Source: Saccharothrix sp. ALI-22-I (GTDB lineage Bacteria; Actinomycetota; Actinomycetes; Mycobacteriales; Pseudonocardiaceae). Taken from it: DNA of 64,000 nucleotides. The position numbers and the translations under genes are program-made. The notes beneath the pieces are model-generated. The model saw only the letters and a list, made by a program, of their open reading frames with translations. It was not told where the DNA came from and ran no database searches. The stretch is from positions 1-64,000 of the forward strand of contig NZ_MTQP01000042.1 of the NCBI RefSeq assembly GCF_001984175.1, in the 5' to 3' direction. Positions 25,886 to 34,241 of this stretch are shown here, in pieces; positions within the stretch are counted from its first letter, which is position 1, and each line of letters starts with the position of its first letter.

Positions 25886-27189
25886 GCCGTGGTCTGCCGG
25901 TTCCAGACGGGCCCGTCCGGGAAGCGGTGGGCGGTGATGGACGCGGGGTGCAGCTCGGCGCTGATGCCGGGTGCGGTCGGGGCGAGGTAGTGGCCGTCGC
26001 GGATCCTCACCGGGTCGGTGAAGTGCTCGTGCAGGTGGTCGACGTACTCGATGACGCGGTCCTCGGTGGTGCCGCTGACGGCCACGTAGTCGAACATCGC
26101 CAGGTGTTGGACCATTTCGCACAGTCCGACCCCGCCCGCGTGCGGGCAGACGGGCACCCCGAACTTGGCGGCCAGCAGCAGGATGGCGACGTTCTCGGTG
26201 ACGCCCGCGGTGCGGCTGGCGTCGAGTTGCAGGATGTCGAGGGCGCCTGCCTGGAGCAGTTGCTTGAACATCACCTGGTTGTGGGTGTGTTCCCCGGTGG
26301 CGACCTTGACCGGCGCCACGGCCTTGCGGATGGCGGCGTGGCCGAGGATGTCGTCGGGTGAGGTGGGCTCCTCGATCCAGTACGGGTTGTAGGGCAGGAG
26401 CGGGGTCATCCAGTCGATCGCCTGCCGCACGCCCCACGCCTGGTTGGCGTCCACGGCGATCCTGATGTCCGGTCCGACCGCCTCGCGGGCCAGCCGCAGG
26501 CGTCGGAGGTCGTCGGCGGGATCGGCGCCGACCTTCAGCTTGATCTGGGTGAACCCGTCGGTGACGGCTGTCTTCGACAGGCGCACGAGCTTCTCGTCGT
26601 CGTAGCCGAGCCAGCCGGGTGTCGTCGTGTACGCCGGGTAGCCGTGCCGCAGGAGGTGGGCGGCGCGTTCGGCGCGGCCGGGTTCGGCCCGGCGGAGGAT
26701 GTCGAGTGCCTCGTCGCGGGTGAGGGCGTCCTCGAGGTAGCGGAAGTCGACGAGATCGACCAGCTGTTCGGGCGACAGCTCCGAGAGCAGCTGCCACACG
26801 GGTTTTCCCTCACGACGCCCGTAGAGGTCCCAGACGGCGTTGACGATCGCGGCGGCGGCCATGTGGATGGCGCCCTTCTCCGGACCGAGCCAGCGCAGTT
26901 GGCTGTCGCCGGTCAGCCGCCGCGAGAACGCGCCGAGGTCGCCCAGGACCTCGTTCACGGGCAGGCCGGTCACCAGTGGCGCCAGGGCTCGCACGGCGGC
27001 GACCTCGACGTCGTTGCCGCGTCCCACGGTGAACGCGAGCCCGTGGCCGGCGGCGCCGCTGCTCGTGCGGATGACCACGTAGGCGGCCGAGTAGTCGGGT
27101 TCGGGGTTCATCGCGTCGGAGCCGTCGAGTTCGCGCGAGGTCGGGAACCGCACGTCGACCGCCTCGACGGCGGTGATCAGCTCAGTCAT
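25882..27189 (-). CDS. L-fuconate dehydratase (enolase superfamily)
   Basis: 435 residues. The N-terminal capping domain has [20 protein letters not shown], which is diagnostic of L-fuconate dehydratases (Xanthomonas FucD, human ENOSF1). The barrel has the catalytic KxK (QIKLKVG), metal ligands in [11 protein letters not shown] and [10 protein letters not shown], and the general-base His in [10 protein letters not shown]. It dehydrates L-fuconate to 2-keto-3-deoxy-L-fuconate. ATG 27189 was chosen because the family N-terminus starts there; the upstream codons overlap the promoter. First gene of the leftward fucose operon, with a -35/-10 pair about 120 bases upstream. Confidence 0.92.
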   Translation of the reverse strand: MTELITAVEAVDVRFPTSRELDGSDAMNPEPDYSAAYVVIRTSSGAAGHGLAFTVGRGNDVEVAAVRALAPLVTGLPVNEVLGDLGAFSRRLTGDSQLRWLGPEKGAIHMAAAAIVNAVWDLYGRREGKPVWQLLSELSPEQLVDLVDFRYLEDALTRDEALDILRRAEPGRAERAAHLLRHGYPAYTTTPGWLGYDDEKLVRLSKTAVTDGFTQIKLKVGADPADDLRRLRLAREAVGPDIRIAVDANQAWGVRQAIDWMTPLLPYNPYWIEEPTSPDDILGHAAIRKAVAPVKVATGEHTHNQVMFKQLLQAGALDILQLDASRTAGVTENVAILLLAAKFGVPVCPHAGGVGLCEMVQHLAMFDYVAVSGTTEDRVIEYVDHLHEHFTDPVRIRDGHYLAPTAPGISAELHPASITAHRFPDGPVWNRQTTA

Positions 27190-27310
27190 CGTGCAGGGCA
27201 CCTTCGCCCCGAACGCCCCGGTGTTGGGTCGACGGCATGGCAACCACCCCTCGTCGTGTGTGTCAACGGCATGTCCGCCGTGCAACAACCGGAGTCGGAC
27301 ATGGGATGGA

Positions 27311-27339
27311 TTTATAGGTTATCGGTGGCCTGGTGTCCA
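27311..27339 (-). promoter_or_regulatory. Promoter of the leftward fucose operon
   Basis: On the minus strand TGGACA (27334-27339) and TATAAA (27311-27316) are 17 bases apart, a good sigma-70-type match in an otherwise GC-rich genome. Immediately downstream of the -10 box (27301-27308 on the plus strand) is ATGGGATG, also found in the nearby inverted repeat, so the GntR protein could act here too. Confidence 0.6.
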
Positions 27340-27417
27340 TAGCGAGGCGTCAAATGAGTCCGGAACTTCGCAACTTGCCTGGTGTACATCAACGGGCGGC
27401 CATTTGGCCCAAAGATC

Positions 27418-27454
27418 AATACATCCCACCTCTTCCGTGGAGATGGGATGTATT
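27418..27454. promoter_or_regulatory. Perfect 11-base inverted repeat, probable GntR operator
   Basis: AATACATCCCA (27418-27428) and TGGGATGTATT (27444-27454) are exact complements separated by 15 bases. They lie 48 bases upstream of the GntR start and between the two divergent fucose operons. The half-site ATGGGATG recurs at 27301-27308 beside the leftward promoter. This is the expected place for an effector-responsive FadR-type repressor. The same repeat could also form a hairpin in the leader RNA. Confidence 0.65.
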
Positions 27455-27501
27455 GCTAGCCTGCCGCCGCGAACACACCACGTTCCGGGGGAGAGCCACC
27501 G

Positions 27502-28209
27502 ATGTCACTGACCGACAAGGCCATCGACCGCATCCGGGACATGATCCACTCGGGCGCGCTGCCGCCGGGGGCCAAACTCCCCCCCGAGCAGCAGCTGGCC
27601 GCCGAGCTGGGCCTGTCCCGGAACCTGATGCGCGAGGCGGTCAAGGCGCTGGTGGTCGCGCGGGTGCTGGAGATCCGACGCGGCGACGGCACCTACGTGA
27701 CCAGCCTGGAGCCGGAGGTGCTGCTCGGGAGCATCGCCTCCGCGGTGGAGTTGCTCCACGGTGACACCCTGCTGGAACTCACGGAGGTGCGCAGGCTGTT
27801 CGAGCCGGTCGCCACCGGGCTCGCCGCCACCCGCATCTCCGCGGCGGAGCTGGCCGAGGTCGAGAGGCACCTGCACGCGATGCGCGTGGCCCGCGACGAC
27901 GTGGAACTGCTCAACAAGCACGACGCCGCGTTCCACCGGGCGGTCGTGGCCGCCACCGGCAACGCCACGCTGACCACGCTGCTGGAAGGCATCTCCGGCC
28001 CCACGGTGCGCGCCAGGGTCTGGCGCGGACTGGTCGACGACAACGCGGCGAGCCGCACCCTGGCCGAGCACGAGGCGATCTACAACGCCCTGGTCGACCG
28101 CGACGCCGCCCTCGCGCAGGCCGCCGCCCTCATGCACATCAACACCACCGAGCGCTGGCTGCGCGAGCACGTGGACCGGGACGGCGACGTCCTGCACGCC
28201 GCCGGCTAG
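27502..28209 (+). CDS. GntR/FadR-family regulator of the fucose locus
   Basis: 235 residues. N-terminal winged helix AIDRIRDMIHSGALPPGAKL, PPEQQLAAELGLSRNLMREA and the wing with RGDGTYV. The C-terminal all-helical FCD domain carries the metal-site pattern (EVRRLFEPVATGLAATR, NKHDAAFHRAVVAATGN, LAEHEAIYNALVDRD). It is first in the rightward operon and divergent from the dehydratase operon, with a perfect inverted repeat between. By analogy to other sugar-acid regulators it probably senses a fucose catabolite. Confidence 0.86.
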   Translation: MSLTDKAIDRIRDMIHSGALPPGAKLPPEQQLAAELGLSRNLMREAVKALVVARVLEIRRGDGTYVTSLEPEVLLGSIASAVELLHGDTLLELTEVRRLFEPVATGLAATRISAAELAEVERHLHAMRVARDDVELLNKHDAAFHRAVVAATGNATLTTLLEGISGPTVRARVWRGLVDDNAASRTLAEHEAIYNALVDRDAALAQAAALMHINTTERWLREHVDRDGDVLHAAG

Positions 28210-28244
28210 CCGCTCCCACTGTTCCCGCACCGAGGAGAAACCCG

Positions 28245-29096
28245 ATGAGACTGCTGCGCGTGGGCCCGGCGGGCCACGAACGGCCCGCCGTCCTGGACCC
28301 CCACGGCACCGCCCACGACCTGACCCCGCTGACCGCCGACATCGACGGCGCCTTCCTGGCCGGCGGCGGTGTGGACCGGGTCCGCGTGGCGCTGGCCGGC
28401 GGCCTGCTGTCCGTCGTCGACATCACCGGGCAGCGCATCGGCGCCCCCGTCGCCCGCCCCGGGAAAGTCGTCTGCATCGGGCTCAACTACGCCGACCACG
28501 CCGCCGAGACCGCGACGCCGCCGCCCGCGGAACCGGTCGTCTTCATGAAGGCCGCGAACACGGTGGTCGGTCCCGACGACGCGGTGCTCATCCCGCGCGA
28601 CAGCGTCAAGACCGACTACGAGATCGAACTCGCGATCGTCATCGGCCGCACCGCGCGCTACCTGGACTCGCCCGACGACGCCGACGGCGTCATCGCGGGC
28701 TACGCCATCGCCGACGACGTCACCGAACGGGCGTTCCAGCACGAGCGCGGCGGGCAGTGGGACAAGGGCAAGTCGTGCGAGACGTTCAACCCGCTCGGCC
28801 CCTGGCTGGTGACGCCCGACGAAGCGGGAGACCCGCAGGGACTGGCGATGCGGTTGCGGGTCAACGGCGAGCTGCGCCAGGACGGCCACACCAAGAACAT
28901 GATCTTCGGCGTCCGCCACGTCGTCTGGTACCTCAGCCGGTTCATGGTGCTGGAGCCGGGCGACGTGATCAACACCGGCACCCCCGCCGGCGTCGCCTTC
29001 GGCGCGAACGACTTCCCCTACCTGCGCGCGGGTGACGTGGTCGAGGTCGAGATCGACGGGCTCGGCCGGCAGCGCCACGTCCTCGGGCAGGCGTGA
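28245..29096 (+). CDS. FAH-family hydrolase, probable 2,4-diketo-3-deoxy-L-fuconate hydrolase
   Basis: 283 residues. Typical fumarylacetoacetate-hydrolase fold: short N-terminal domain, then VVCIGLNYADHAAET, the metal-binding Glu/Glu/Asp set around KTDYEIELAIVIG, and LAMRLRVNGELRQDG followed by GDVINTGTPAGV. In the fucose pathway such an enzyme cleaves the diketo acid to pyruvate and L-lactate, completing the route begun by the dehydratase and SDR. The next gene starts in its stop codon, so the two are coupled. Confidence 0.85.
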   Translation: MRLLRVGPAGHERPAVLDPHGTAHDLTPLTADIDGAFLAGGGVDRVRVALAGGLLSVVDITGQRIGAPVARPGKVVCIGLNYADHAAETATPPPAEPVVFMKAANTVVGPDDAVLIPRDSVKTDYEIELAIVIGRTARYLDSPDDADGVIAGYAIADDVTERAFQHERGGQWDKGKSCETFNPLGPWLVTPDEAGDPQGLAMRLRVNGELRQDGHTKNMIFGVRHVVWYLSRFMVLEPGDVINTGTPAGVAFGANDFPYLRAGDVVEVEIDGLGRQRHVLGQA

Positions 29097-30082
29097 TGGC
29101 CTCCCCGGTGCCGCAGTGGTTCGCCGAACGGGTGCCGCTCGGCCGTTCCGACGTGACGGTGACCCGCCTCGGCCTGGGCACCGCGCCGCTGGCCGGGCTG
29201 TTCTCGGCGGTCGCGGAGGACCAGGCGGCCACCGCGCTGGAGGCGGCGTGGGCGGCGGGGATCCGCTACTTCGACACCGCGCCCCACTACGGTGCCGGGC
29301 TGGCCGAACGGCGTCTCGGGACGTTCTTCGCCACCCGCCCGCGTGCGGAGTTCACGGTGTCCACCAAGGTCGGCCGGCTGTTGGTGCCGGGTGAGAGCGC
29401 ACGCGGCAGCGAGGGCTTCTACGACGAACAGGGTGTGGTCCGGGTGCGCGACTACAGCGCCGAGGGCGTCTACCGGTCGCTCGCGGAGAGCCTGGAACGG
29501 TCCGGCCTCGACTCGTTCGAGATCGTGTTGATCCACGACCCCGACCACCACTGGGAGGAGTCGGTCACCGGGGCGTACCCGGCGCTGGCCCGGTTGCGCG
29601 CCGAGGGCGCGGTCCGGGCGATCGGGGCGGGCATGAACCAGACGGCCATGCTCAGCCGCTTCGTCGCGGAAACCGACATCGACTGCGTCCTGCTCGCCGG
29701 CCGGTACTCCCTGCTGGACCGCAGCGCCGCCGACGACCTGCTGCCGCTGTGCGCCGAGCGCGAGGTGGGCGTGCTGGTCGGCGGCGTCTTCAACAGCGGC
29801 ATCCTCGCGGATCCGGCCCCCGGCGCGACCTACGACTACTTCCCCGCCTCGGACGACGTGTGGCGACGCGTCCGAGCCCTGGCCGCGCGGTGCGCCGAGC
29901 ACGGCGTGCCACTTGCCGCCGCCGCGCTGCAGTTCCCGCTGCGCCACCCGGCGGTGACCGGCGTCGTCGTCGGCGCCCGAAGCGCGCGGGAAGTCACCGA
30001 GAACACCGTGCACGCCACCACGGCGATCCCCGAGGAGCTGTGGGCGGAACTCGACGGACTGGACGAGGCGGCGGCGTCGTGA
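29096..30082 (+). CDS. Aldo/keto reductase, probable L-fucose (D-threo-aldose) 1-dehydrogenase
   Basis: 328 residues from ATG 29096 (GTG 29093 is the alternative). The AKR catalytic tetrad is visible: Asp and Tyr in RYFDTAPHYGAG, Lys in VSTKVGRLL and His in VLIHDPDHHW. Sequence features match the D-threo-aldose dehydrogenase/pyridoxal reductase group that oxidises L-fucose to L-fucono-lactone, the first catabolic step. No separate lactonase is encoded here; fuconolactones can open spontaneously or the enzyme may be elsewhere. Confidence 0.8.
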   Translation: MASPVPQWFAERVPLGRSDVTVTRLGLGTAPLAGLFSAVAEDQAATALEAAWAAGIRYFDTAPHYGAGLAERRLGTFFATRPRAEFTVSTKVGRLLVPGESARGSEGFYDEQGVVRVRDYSAEGVYRSLAESLERSGLDSFEIVLIHDPDHHWEESVTGAYPALARLRAEGAVRAIGAGMNQTAMLSRFVAETDIDCVLLAGRYSLLDRSAADDLLPLCAEREVGVLVGGVFNSGILADPAPGATYDYFPASDDVWRRVRALAARCAEHGVPLAAAALQFPLRHPAVTGVVVGARSAREVTENTVHATTAIPEELWAELDGLDEAAAS

Positions 30083-30110
30083 TCCGCGTCTACAGGTTGG
30101 GGGACAGCTG

Positions 30111-31388
30111 ATGGACACCGTGCGGTTGGCTTACGGGGAGACGGGTCTGGATCTGCGGGTCGATCCGGCGGTGACGACCGTGGTGGCGCCCCGGCACCAC
30201 CAGGCCACCGAACCGCCGGGTGAGGTCCTGCGCCGGGCGCTGCGTGCGCCGGTTGCCGGTCCACCGTTGCGGGAACGCGTGCGCCGGGGCCAGACCGTGG
30301 CGATCTCCGCGTGTGACGGGACGCGCCCGCAGCCGCGGGAGTTGATGATCCCGGCGATCCTGGAGGAACTGGACGGCCTGGTCGACCTCGACGATGTCGT
30401 GGTGCTGGTCGCGACCGGAACGCACCGGGGCAACTCCGAGGCCGAGCTGCGTCGGATGTTCGGCGACGAGGTGGTCGACTCGGTGCGGATCGTCAACCAC
30501 GACGCCCGCGACCTGAGCAGCCTGACGTGGATGGGCGAGTTCGGCGCGGGCGTGCCGGTGTGGCTCAACAGCGAATGGGTCGCCGCGGACGTGCGCATCA
30601 CCACCGGTTTCGTCGAGCCGCACTTCTTCGCCGGGTTCTCGGGTGGCCCGAAGCTGGTCGCGCCCGGTCTCGCCGCCCTGGAAACGGTGCTCGTGCTGCA
30701 CGACGCGCGCCGGATCGGCCACCCGCGGGCGGCGTGGGGAATCATCGAGGGCAACCCCGTGCACGACGACGTGCGCGCCATCGCGGACGCCACCGGCGTG
30801 ACGTTCGGGTTCGACGTAGTCCTGAACCAGGACAAGGAGGTCGTCGCCGCGTTCGGCGGGAACCTGCTCGCCATGCACGCCGAGGCGGTGCGCACCGCCC
30901 GCGAGGTCGCCATGCGGCCGGTGCCGCAGCTGTTCGACGTCGTGGTGACCACCAACTCCGGCTACCCGCTCGACCAGAACCTCTACCAAGCGGTAAAAGG
31001 GATGTCGGCCGCCTACCAGGTGGTCAAGCCGGGCGGCACGATCGTGTGCGCGGCCGAGTGCCGGGACGGCTTCCCCGACCACGGGTCCTACCGCGAGGTG
31101 CTCGCCTCCGCCGACTCGCCGGCGGCGTTGCTCGCGGAGATCTCCGCGCGGCCGGTCACCGTGCCCGACCAGTGGCAGGTCCAGATCCAGGCGCGTATCC
31201 AGGCGGACTGCCGGGTCGTCATGCACACCTCGTACCTCAGCGACGCCGAGCTGGCGACCGCGCACCTGCGGCAGACCGCGGACGTCTCCGCGACCGTCGC
31301 CGAGGCTCTCGCGGCGGCCGGGCCCGACGCCCGGCTGTGCGTGCTGCCCGAAGGCCCCCAGACGATCCCCTACGTCGACGGAGGATGA
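30111..31388 (+). CDS. larA: LarA-type nickel-pincer racemase/epimerase
   Basis: 425 residues, DUF2088/LarA family. Visible blocks are VAISACDGTRPQPRELMIP, ATGTHRGNSEAELRRMFG with the conserved Thr-His-Arg, FVEPHFFAGFSGGPKLVAPG with His and Lys near the cofactor-binding lysine, and TNSGYPLDQNLYQAVKGM. LarA isomerises L- and D-lactate using a nickel-pincer nucleotide. The fucose route yields L-lactate, so lactate racemisation fits, but LarA relatives also epimerise sugar acids and malate. The next gene, larB, which makes the cofactor precursor, is truncated, so cofactor must come from genes elsewhere. Confidence 0.82.
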   Translation: MDTVRLAYGETGLDLRVDPAVTTVVAPRHHQATEPPGEVLRRALRAPVAGPPLRERVRRGQTVAISACDGTRPQPRELMIPAILEELDGLVDLDDVVVLVATGTHRGNSEAELRRMFGDEVVDSVRIVNHDARDLSSLTWMGEFGAGVPVWLNSEWVAADVRITTGFVEPHFFAGFSGGPKLVAPGLAALETVLVLHDARRIGHPRAAWGIIEGNPVHDDVRAIADATGVTFGFDVVLNQDKEVVAAFGGNLLAMHAEAVRTAREVAMRPVPQLFDVVVTTNSGYPLDQNLYQAVKGMSAAYQVVKPGGTIVCAAECRDGFPDHGSYREVLASADSPAALLAEISARPVTVPDQWQVQIQARIQADCRVVMHTSYLSDAELATAHLRQTADVSATVAEALAAAGPDARLCVLPEGPQTIPYVDGG

Positions 31389-31666
31389 ACGTGGCCGGAT
31401 CGGATGTGGTCGATTTCGGGTTCGCCAGGGTGGATGTCGGTCGTGAGGCGCGTCAGAGGTTGCCGGAGGTGGTCTACGGCAGTGGGAAGACGCCGGCGCA
31501 GGTGATCGGGATCGTGCGGATCTTGTTGGGGCACAACAACGGCCCGGTGTTGGTCACGCGCGTGGAGGCTGAGCCTGAGCCATGGCCGGCGGCCGGCTGC
31601 ACCGTGCCTGTCAAGGCTGGGCAGGCCGCTCGGTCCGCGTTCGCTTGGGGCTGTCGGAGAGCTTGA
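31385..31666 (+). pseudogene. larB: Truncated larB
   Basis: Begins ATGA-overlapped with larA. The first ~67 residues match LarB (FARVDVGREARQRLPEVVYG, then SGKTPAQVIGIVRILLGH, VLVTRVE). LarB carboxylates and hydrolyses nicotinic acid adenine dinucleotide to make the nickel-pincer precursor and is about 250 residues. After about 31585 the sequence is the antisense of the SMR gene, so the catalytic C-terminal part is gone. A recombination junction lies here. Confidence 0.75.
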
Positions 31667-32003
31667 GCCAGACGACGCCGACGATGATCACAGTGAGCCA
31701 GAAGGCCTTGACCGGGGTCAGGTTCTCGCCGAAGAAGATGGGGCCGAGTAGTGCGGCTCCGACGGCGCCGATGCCGGCCCAGACGGCGTAGCCGATGCCT
31801 ACGTCGATGGTGCGTAGGGCGAGGCTGAGGGCGAAGAGCGTCAAAAGGAAGAAGACGACCGCGACGAGCGACCAGGAGAGCACGGTGAAGCCTTGGCTGC
31901 CTCCGACGGAGAGGGCGTAGCCGACCTCGAAGGCTCCGGCGAGGAGGAGTACGAACCATGCTCGTGCTCGGTCGCTGCGGGCGGTGGCGGTTTCGCTGGT
32001 CAT
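31611..32003 (-). CDS. SMR-family small multidrug transporter subunit
   Basis: 130 residues from ATG 32003, chosen for its GAAGGAAC ribosome-binding site; an ATG at 32072 overlapping the upstream stop would add 23 residues. Four transmembrane helices, with the membrane-embedded Glu in AWFVLLLAGAFEVGYALSVG and the helix-3 signature YAVWAGIGAVGAALLG. It belongs to the SugE/EmrE group, which exports guanidinium or quaternary cations as dimers. Together with the preceding SMR gene it probably forms a heterodimeric pair. Confidence 0.83.
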   Translation of the reverse strand: MTSETATARSDRARAWFVLLLAGAFEVGYALSVGGSQGFTVLSWSLVAVVFFLLTLFALSLALRTIDVGIGYAVWAGIGAVGAALLGPIFFGENLTPVKAFWLTVIIVGVVWLKLSDSPKRTRTERPAQP

Positions 32004-32068
32004 GTGAGTTCCTTCTTCATGATCGATCTCGGCAAGGTGGCGCGGTGCGGGGTCGGTGTCCTGAGTCA

Positions 32069-32389
32069 TCACGCTGCTCCGCTGAGTTGGAGGCCGACGA
32101 CTCCGGCGATGACGGCGGCGATGCCGAGGAGCTTGCGCCAGTCGAGACGTTGCCCGAAGAAGAGGGCGCCCAGGACGACGATCCCGACGCCGGCGACGGA
32201 GGTCCAGATTGCGTAGCCGACACCGACGTCGAAGGTCAGCAGCGCCAGGCTGAGGAGGTAGGTGGCGATGCCACCGCTGACCAGTGTGGCGGTGGTCCAG
32301 GCAGGTCGGGTGAAGCCCTGGGCCTTGCCGGCGGAGATGGCGACGGTGATCTCGAAGACGACGGCGATGCCGAGGTAGAACCAGTGCAT
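32069..32389 (-). CDS. SMR-family small multidrug transporter subunit (partner)
   Basis: 106 residues, four transmembrane helices. Conserved Glu in YLGIAVVFEITVAISAGKAQ and YAIWTSVAGVGIVVLGALFF in helix 3. It is about the normal SMR length, lacks the polar N-terminal extension of its partner, and is placed first in the pair. Paired SMR genes usually encode opposite-topology subunits of one exporter; this is known for the family and inferred here. Confidence 0.85.
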   Translation of the reverse strand: MHWFYLGIAVVFEITVAISAGKAQGFTRPAWTTATLVSGGIATYLLSLALLTFDVGVGYAIWTSVAGVGIVVLGALFFGQRLDWRKLLGIAAVIAGVVGLQLSGAA

Positions 32390-32414
32390 GGCGGGTGTCC
32401 TTCGTTGAGGTGGG

Positions 32415-32909
32415 TTACGAGCGGGTGGTGAAGTCGGAGCGGTGCAGGTCGCGGTACCGGGTGAAAGGGACCAGGCCTCGCTCCACGGCGAGGTGCTGGG
32501 CCGTCGCCGCGAGGGGCAGTCGGTCGGTTTCGTCGGCGTCGTAGCCGGCCCGGTAGTCGAAGCCCCATTCAGCGGCGGTATCGCGGTCCACGGCGAAGCG
32601 GACGACGGCGATGCCGTGAGAGGCGGCGACGCGGTAGCACAGGGCACATGGCTCTCCCGTCGCAAGCAGCGTGACGCCCTCCAGACTGGAGCGGTCGCGG
32701 GCCTGGACGGCCTTGCGTATGGCAATGATCTCTGCGTGGGCGGTGGGGTCGCCGGTCTCGCGGACGAGGTTCACGCCAGGGTCGGAAACCCAGCCGTCGT
32801 CGGCGACGAGCAGTCCGACGAAGGGAACCCCGCCAGACTCGACATGGCGGACGCTGACCTCCACGGCGTCGGCCATCAGGGTCTCGAGTCGGGTCGGGTC
32901 CGCGGTCAT
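32415..32909 (-). CDS. Cytidine/guanine deaminase-family zinc enzyme
   Basis: 164 residues. The zinc-binding motifs are THAEI-type (GDPTAHAEIIAIRKAV, with His ligand and catalytic Glu) and PCALC-type (TGEPCALCYRVAASHG, two Cys ligands). Overall pattern fits the tRNA-adenosine/guanine deaminase (MafB19/dCMP) group acting on free bases or nucleosides. It starts in a 4-base overlap with the DsbA-like gene and precedes the SMR pair by 25 bases. The substrate is not identifiable. Confidence 0.78.
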   Translation of the reverse strand: MTADPTRLETLMADAVEVSVRHVESGGVPFVGLLVADDGWVSDPGVNLVRETGDPTAHAEIIAIRKAVQARDRSSLEGVTLLATGEPCALCYRVAASHGIAVVRFAVDRDTAAEWGFDYRAGYDADETDRLPLAATAQHLAVERGLVPFTRYRDLHRSDFTTRS

Positions 32910-33502
32910 GCGGCGGACACTTCGTGCAGGGCTCGGCGGATCACGCCTTCGGTGGCGACGCCTTCGATACGCCGGGCGCCGATGATGATCGTGGGAACGA
33001 CGGTGATGTCCATCCGCGCCGACTCGGCCAGCGCCTGCCGGTGTCGATCGGCGTACCCCTGATCGTCGAGGGCTGCGGCGTAGGCGGCCGGGTCGAGTCC
33101 GGCCTCTTCAGCCAGACGGGTCAGGATCACGCGGTCCCCGATGTCGAGGTTCTCGCGGAAGAACGCAGTCATGACGCGACGGTGGTAGACGTCGGCTCGA
33201 CCCTGGTCCAGGGCGTACTGGGCGCCACGGAAGGCCAACTCGGTGTATGGCTGCGGCGAGACTGTCGGCAACCGCATCGGCACCTCGTGGCGGCGTGCCA
33301 TCGGGTACACGGCACGCTGCCAGATGTCAGGTAGGTACGAGTCCTCCGGTCGAAGGGTGGGCACCGGTTGGGGACGAAGCTCGTGAGCGTGGTGGACGAC
33401 CTCGACACCGGGCCGGTCGGTGATCGCGCGCTCGATCACCTCGTCGGCGATCAGGCAGAACGGACAGACGTAGTCCGACCACACATGGATCTGAGCAGTC
33501 AT
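32906..33502 (-). CDS. DsbA/FrnE-family oxidoreductase
   Basis: 198 residues from ATG 33502 (GTG or ATG further up adds six residues). Thioredoxin-fold protein with active site WSDYVCPFCLIADEV (Cys-Pro-Phe-Cys) and the cis-Pro loop TVVPTIIIGARRIEG, typical of cytoplasmic FrnE-type DsbA oxidoreductases and 2-hydroxychromene-2-carboxylate isomerase relatives. No signal peptide. It is first in the four-gene operon with deaminase and SMR pair and is divergent from the MerR regulator. Confidence 0.82.
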   Translation of the reverse strand: MTAQIHVWSDYVCPFCLIADEVIERAITDRPGVEVVHHAHELRPQPVPTLRPEDSYLPDIWQRAVYPMARRHEVPMRLPTVSPQPYTELAFRGAQYALDQGRADVYHRRVMTAFFRENLDIGDRVILTRLAEEAGLDPAAYAAALDDQGYADRHRQALAESARMDITVVPTIIIGARRIEGVATEGVIRRALHEVSAA

Positions 33503-33562
33503 GGCGACCTCCGGTTCCACAAGGCACCCCTGATGGGTGCGGCCCCTGGATCGTGGAACTTC

Positions 33563-33572
33563 ACACCGGTGT
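33563..33572. promoter_or_regulatory. Palindrome in MerR/DsbA divergent region
   Basis: ACACCGGTGT is a perfect 10-base palindrome flanked by TTC and CAA, giving TTGACA-like and TTCACA-like hexamers on the two strands. MerR proteins bind such dyads inside promoters with long spacers. It lies 44 bases before the MerR start and 61 bases before the DsbA-like start. Function inferred. Confidence 0.4.
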
Positions 33573-33615
33573 CAATTGCAAGAATGGGAGCCGGCGGACA
33601 GCATCAGGAGGTCTC

Positions 33616-34014
33616 ATGCGCATCGGTGAGCTAGCGGATGCGAGCGGCGTCAGCACCCGGTCCCTGCGGTACTACGAGGAGCACGGGCTCATCCGCTCCG
33701 AGCGCACCCCCGGCGGGTGGCGCGACTTCGACAGCTCCATGGTCGAGCGGGTCGTCATGATCCAGCACCTGTTCGCTGCCGGCCTGTGCAGCGCCACCAT
33801 CAACGAACTGCTCCCCTGTCTGGAGGCCCCACCCGAAGAGCGCACAGGCGTCATGGAGCAGTTGCTCGCCCAGGAAGTCGAGCGTCTTGAGGCCAAGCGG
33901 CGCGACATCGATCGCGAGCTCGACACCCTGCAGGCGCTCCGCAGCGAAACGGCCTTGTCCGGCGAAGTCAGGACGCCAAGTCGGCGTTCACCGCCATGGG
34001 ACACCACTGAATAG
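33616..34014 (+). CDS. MerR-family transcriptional regulator
   Basis: 132 residues from ATG 33616 with an AGGAGG box. The N-terminal MerR helix-turn-helix is clear (RIGELADASGVSTRSLRYYE, EHGLIRSERTPGGWRDF) followed by a helical dimerisation region (residues 75-115). There is no Cys cluster for metals, so it likely senses an organic ligand or redox state. Divergent from the DsbA/deaminase/SMR operon, which it probably controls; drug-sensing MerR proteins often govern SMR pumps. Confidence 0.85.
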   Translation: MRIGELADASGVSTRSLRYYEEHGLIRSERTPGGWRDFDSSMVERVVMIQHLFAAGLCSATINELLPCLEAPPEERTGVMEQLLAQEVERLEAKRRDIDRELDTLQALRSETALSGEVRTPSRRSPPWDTTE

Positions 34015-34020
34015 GGCCAA

Positions 34021-34241
34021 GCGCTCAGTTGTCTGCTGCGGGTATCGAGGTTGTGCACCGCGGTGGGGCGCTCCCGGGCCTCGGGTGGTAGCTGGTCGCG
34101 GGCTTGGTGGGTCGGTGCCGGTTGTAGTGGCATCGAGGTGGAGGAAGGAAGTTCGGCGTCCTTCGCCGCCTCGCTGCGCAGCAGCACCGACGGGACGGAC
34201 AGCAACTTCCGGGTCACCTTGTACAACAGGGACACGATCAC
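34021..34241 (-). pseudogene. Integrase/transposase N-terminal remnant
   Basis: Reverse strand begins MIVSLLYKVTRKLLSVPSVL followed by LRSEAAKDAEL, which resembles the N-terminus of actinobacterial integrase-type (IS3/IS481-like) transposases where LLRRxxxKDAEL precedes the DNA-binding part. After that the similarity is lost. Probable relic only. Confidence 0.4.
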
